Shown: positions 62,846-64,000 of the stretch, piece after piece
Numbering within the stretch: position 1 is the stretch's first letter
Layout of the letters: each line of letters opens with the position of its first letter
Source: Dioszegia crocea
Lineage: Eukaryota > Basidiomycota > Tremellomycetes > Tremellales > Bulleribasidiaceae
Assembly: GCA_001600615.1 (NCBI GenBank)
Contig: BCKK01000001.1
Span: 969,082 to 1,033,081, forward strand
Direction: 5' to 3'
Length of the DNA stretch: 64,000 nucleotides
The notes under the pieces: model-generated
Told to the model about the DNA's origin: nothing
Databases searched by the model: none
What the model saw: only the letters and a program-made list of their open reading frames with translations
Translations under genes and position numbers: made by a program

Positions 62846-63595
62846 ATGAGTGTGTCCCAAAAGCGGAGCCGCACCTCGCCTCCTCCCACCGATGAAGTGT
62901 CCCAAAAGCGAGCCCGCACCTCACCTCCACCTACCGAGAAATCCCCTGCCGACACCATCCCGGCCATCCCTCTCACCGACATCGCCCTCCTTACCCCTGC
63001 CGAATGCCACAAACTCATACTTGACCTGGCCAATCTCTCCCCTTCAGCAGCTACCCTCGTAATCTCCCGTATCGACGTGGAAAAGGCCAAACGCAAAGCG
63101 GCTGCAGACCACAAAGCCGAAGTAGACCGCCGTCAGGCCATGCGCACAGATTTCAACATGTCGGCCGAACAGGTCGCGGAGGCGTTAAATGAGAGGCCTT
63201 ACAGTGGACAAGACAGAGTTGAGATGGCGAGGGATATCGACGAGTTCATCGAGGAGCAAGTGAAGGAGATCATCCTAGGTTCTGAACACTCTCCGGAATA
63301 TACAAAACGCGTATCTGCCATATCTGCCATTATGGATATGGCGCGCTCGGTCTGGGAGTGCACGTACGAGTCGGTCGCCGACGAGCTTAACAGCGACTAT
63401 ACGTTGGAGGAGGGCTTTGAGAAGATATGCGAGTTGGCGAAGGCGAAGGGGGAAGGGGAGAAGCTAAGGGGAGACATTATGGCGAAGGCAAAGGAGATCA
63501 ACGGCTTGTATCCGACGGGCAAGGGATTCAATACGGGCAAATATGTGAAGCTGGCTGAAGGGGTGTTGGGTGGTGGTGAAGCAAAGGACAAGTGA
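62846..63595 (+). CDS. unassigned KR-rich protein, tandem copy 1
   Basis: Single-exon gene of 249 residues; not recognised with certainty. The N-terminus holds two near-identical units, VSQKRSRTSPPPTDE and VSQKRARTSPPPTEK, with short NLS-like K-R-x-R clusters. Then LLTPAECHKLILDLANLSPS and AATLVISRIDVEKAKRKAAA form two helices resembling the start of Cut8/Sts1-type helical bundles, a weak likeness only. The rest is helical and charged: YSGQDRVEMARDIDEFIEEQ, ISAIMDMARSVWECTYESV and EEGFEKICELAKAKGEGEKL, ending GGGEAKDK. No signal peptide or membrane helix. A second gene with a very similar start follows at 63942. A nuclear protein is plausible; function unknown. Confidence 0.6.
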   Translation: MSVSQKRSRTSPPPTDEVSQKRARTSPPPTEKSPADTIPAIPLTDIALLTPAECHKLILDLANLSPSAATLVISRIDVEKAKRKAAADHKAEVDRRQAMRTDFNMSAEQVAEALNERPYSGQDRVEMARDIDEFIEEQVKEIILGSEHSPEYTKRVSAISAIMDMARSVWECTYESVADELNSDYTLEEGFEKICELAKAKGEGEKLRGDIMAKAKEINGLYPTGKGFNTGKYVKLAEGVLGGGEAKDK

Positions 63596-63941
63596 GATGC
63601 ACTCTTGTAGTGTTTCGCATCATAATTGTGACATTAGCATGAGTGTGAGCTCGGCTAGGTGTCTGATGCTGGACCTTCTCTGTCATTGTCTTCTCATCTT
63701 GGTTAGTCTGGGCCGTGCAGGGGTCGTGAAGGCTTGACGTCAATCTGAAACACCCGCCTGATTGAGGCCGAGGGCTTAAGGGCACGACCTCGTGCCTGTG
63801 CGATGGCGAATGGAGCAGCTGACCTGACTTGGATCTGAGACCTGAGGCCTGAGACCGAGGCCTTGATCATGAATGAAGCATCGCATCGCGTGTATCGACC
63901 GTCTACTACGCATAATTGGCTTTGCCTCTTCTGCCGCCAGT
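63596..63941. promoter_or_regulatory. gap between the tandem KR-rich genes
   Basis: 346 bp containing the 3' end of copy 1 and the promoter of copy 2. Its last 30 bp (CTCTTCTGCCGCCAGT before the ATG) resemble the leader before copy 1 only loosely. No gene seen. Confidence 0.4.
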
Positions 63942-64000
63942 ATGAGTGTCCTACAGAAGCGCACCCGCACCTCTGCCCGAGCGTCCAAAGCAGCCTCCAC
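63942..64000 (+). CDS. unassigned KR-rich protein, tandem copy 2 (cut by window end)
   Basis: ATG 63942 reads MSVLQKRTRTSARASKAAS and runs off the window. The start matches MSVSQKRSRTSPPP of the gene 350 bp upstream at most positions, so this is a second member of the family. The rest of the gene is outside the window, so it is not known if the copy is intact. Confidence 0.55.
   Translation, partial: MSVLQKRTRTSARASKAAS

Noticed and set aside
1..64000. tRNA, rRNA, snoRNA, CRISPR or transposon features
   Set aside because: No tRNA-type A/B box pair with a foldable cloverleaf, no rRNA-like block, no terminal repeats with transposase or reverse transcriptase motifs were recognised by eye; small ncRNAs cannot be excluded without a covariance-model search.

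Overview
The window is nuclear DNA of a basidiomycete fungus, most likely a yeast-like Tremellomycete (relatives of Cryptococcus, Kwoniella or Saitozyma). The grounds are dense genes on both strands and very many short spliceosomal introns (about 32 to 80 nt) with GTGAGT/GTAAGT donors, a CTGAC- or CTGAT-like branch site and a nearby AG acceptor. The protein families also fit: a fungal trifunctional FOL1, a Zn2Cys6 regulator, a BAH-PHD protein and UNC93-like carriers. The lineage is an inference from these features. No rRNA, tRNA, CRISPR array, transposon or virus-like sequence was recognised. Coordinates of multi-exon genes run from start codon to stop codon, with introns inside; exon borders were deduced by eye.

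Left part (1-20.4 kb), mostly housekeeping: mitochondrial tRNA 2-thiouridylase (-), a BAH-PHD chromatin protein (+), a small orphan gene (+), a complex I accessory subunit (-) back-to-back with eIF3h (+), two tandem UNC93-like transporters (-), the GTPase Rac1 (-), a protein with a permuted NlpC/P60-like C-terminus (+), mannose-6-phosphate isomerase (-) and a Vps73-type MFS carrier (-).

Middle part (20.7-39.4 kb), the accessory and metabolic part: an O-fucosyltransferase-like type II membrane protein (+); an allantoate/organosulfonate-type permease (-) divergent from a TauD/Jlp1-type dioxygenase (+); a FAM210-like mitochondrial protein (-); then a candidate catabolic cluster made of a Zn2Cys6 regulator (+), FAD oxidoreductase 1 (-), D-2-hydroxyacid dehydrogenase (+), Aro8-like aminotransferase (-) and FAD oxidoreductase 2 (+). 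The cluster enzymes could interconvert amino acids or amines, 2-oxoacids and 2-hydroxyacids. The permease/dioxygenase pair looks like a self-contained sulfonate-sulfur module.

Right part (39.8-64 kb): an Aim32/Apd1-like protein fused to an adrenodoxin-type ferredoxin (+), RPB4 (-), a DH-BAR-SH3 Rho GEF (+), a Cys-rich single-pass membrane protein with a cytosolic SH3 domain (-), UTP4 (-), a SUZ-domain protein (+), TFIIH subunit TFB4 (-), FOL1 (+) with its 3' end duplicated downstream, L-asparaginase (-), and two tandem copies of an unassigned KR-rich protein, the second cut by the window end.

Many genes sit in head-to-head pairs over 230-750 bp shared promoters. The observations most worth following are the sulfonate module with its repeated octamer, the oxidoreductase/aminotransferase cluster, the Aim32-ferredoxin fusion, the NlpC/P60-like protein, and two sets of helically phased short repeats in promoters.
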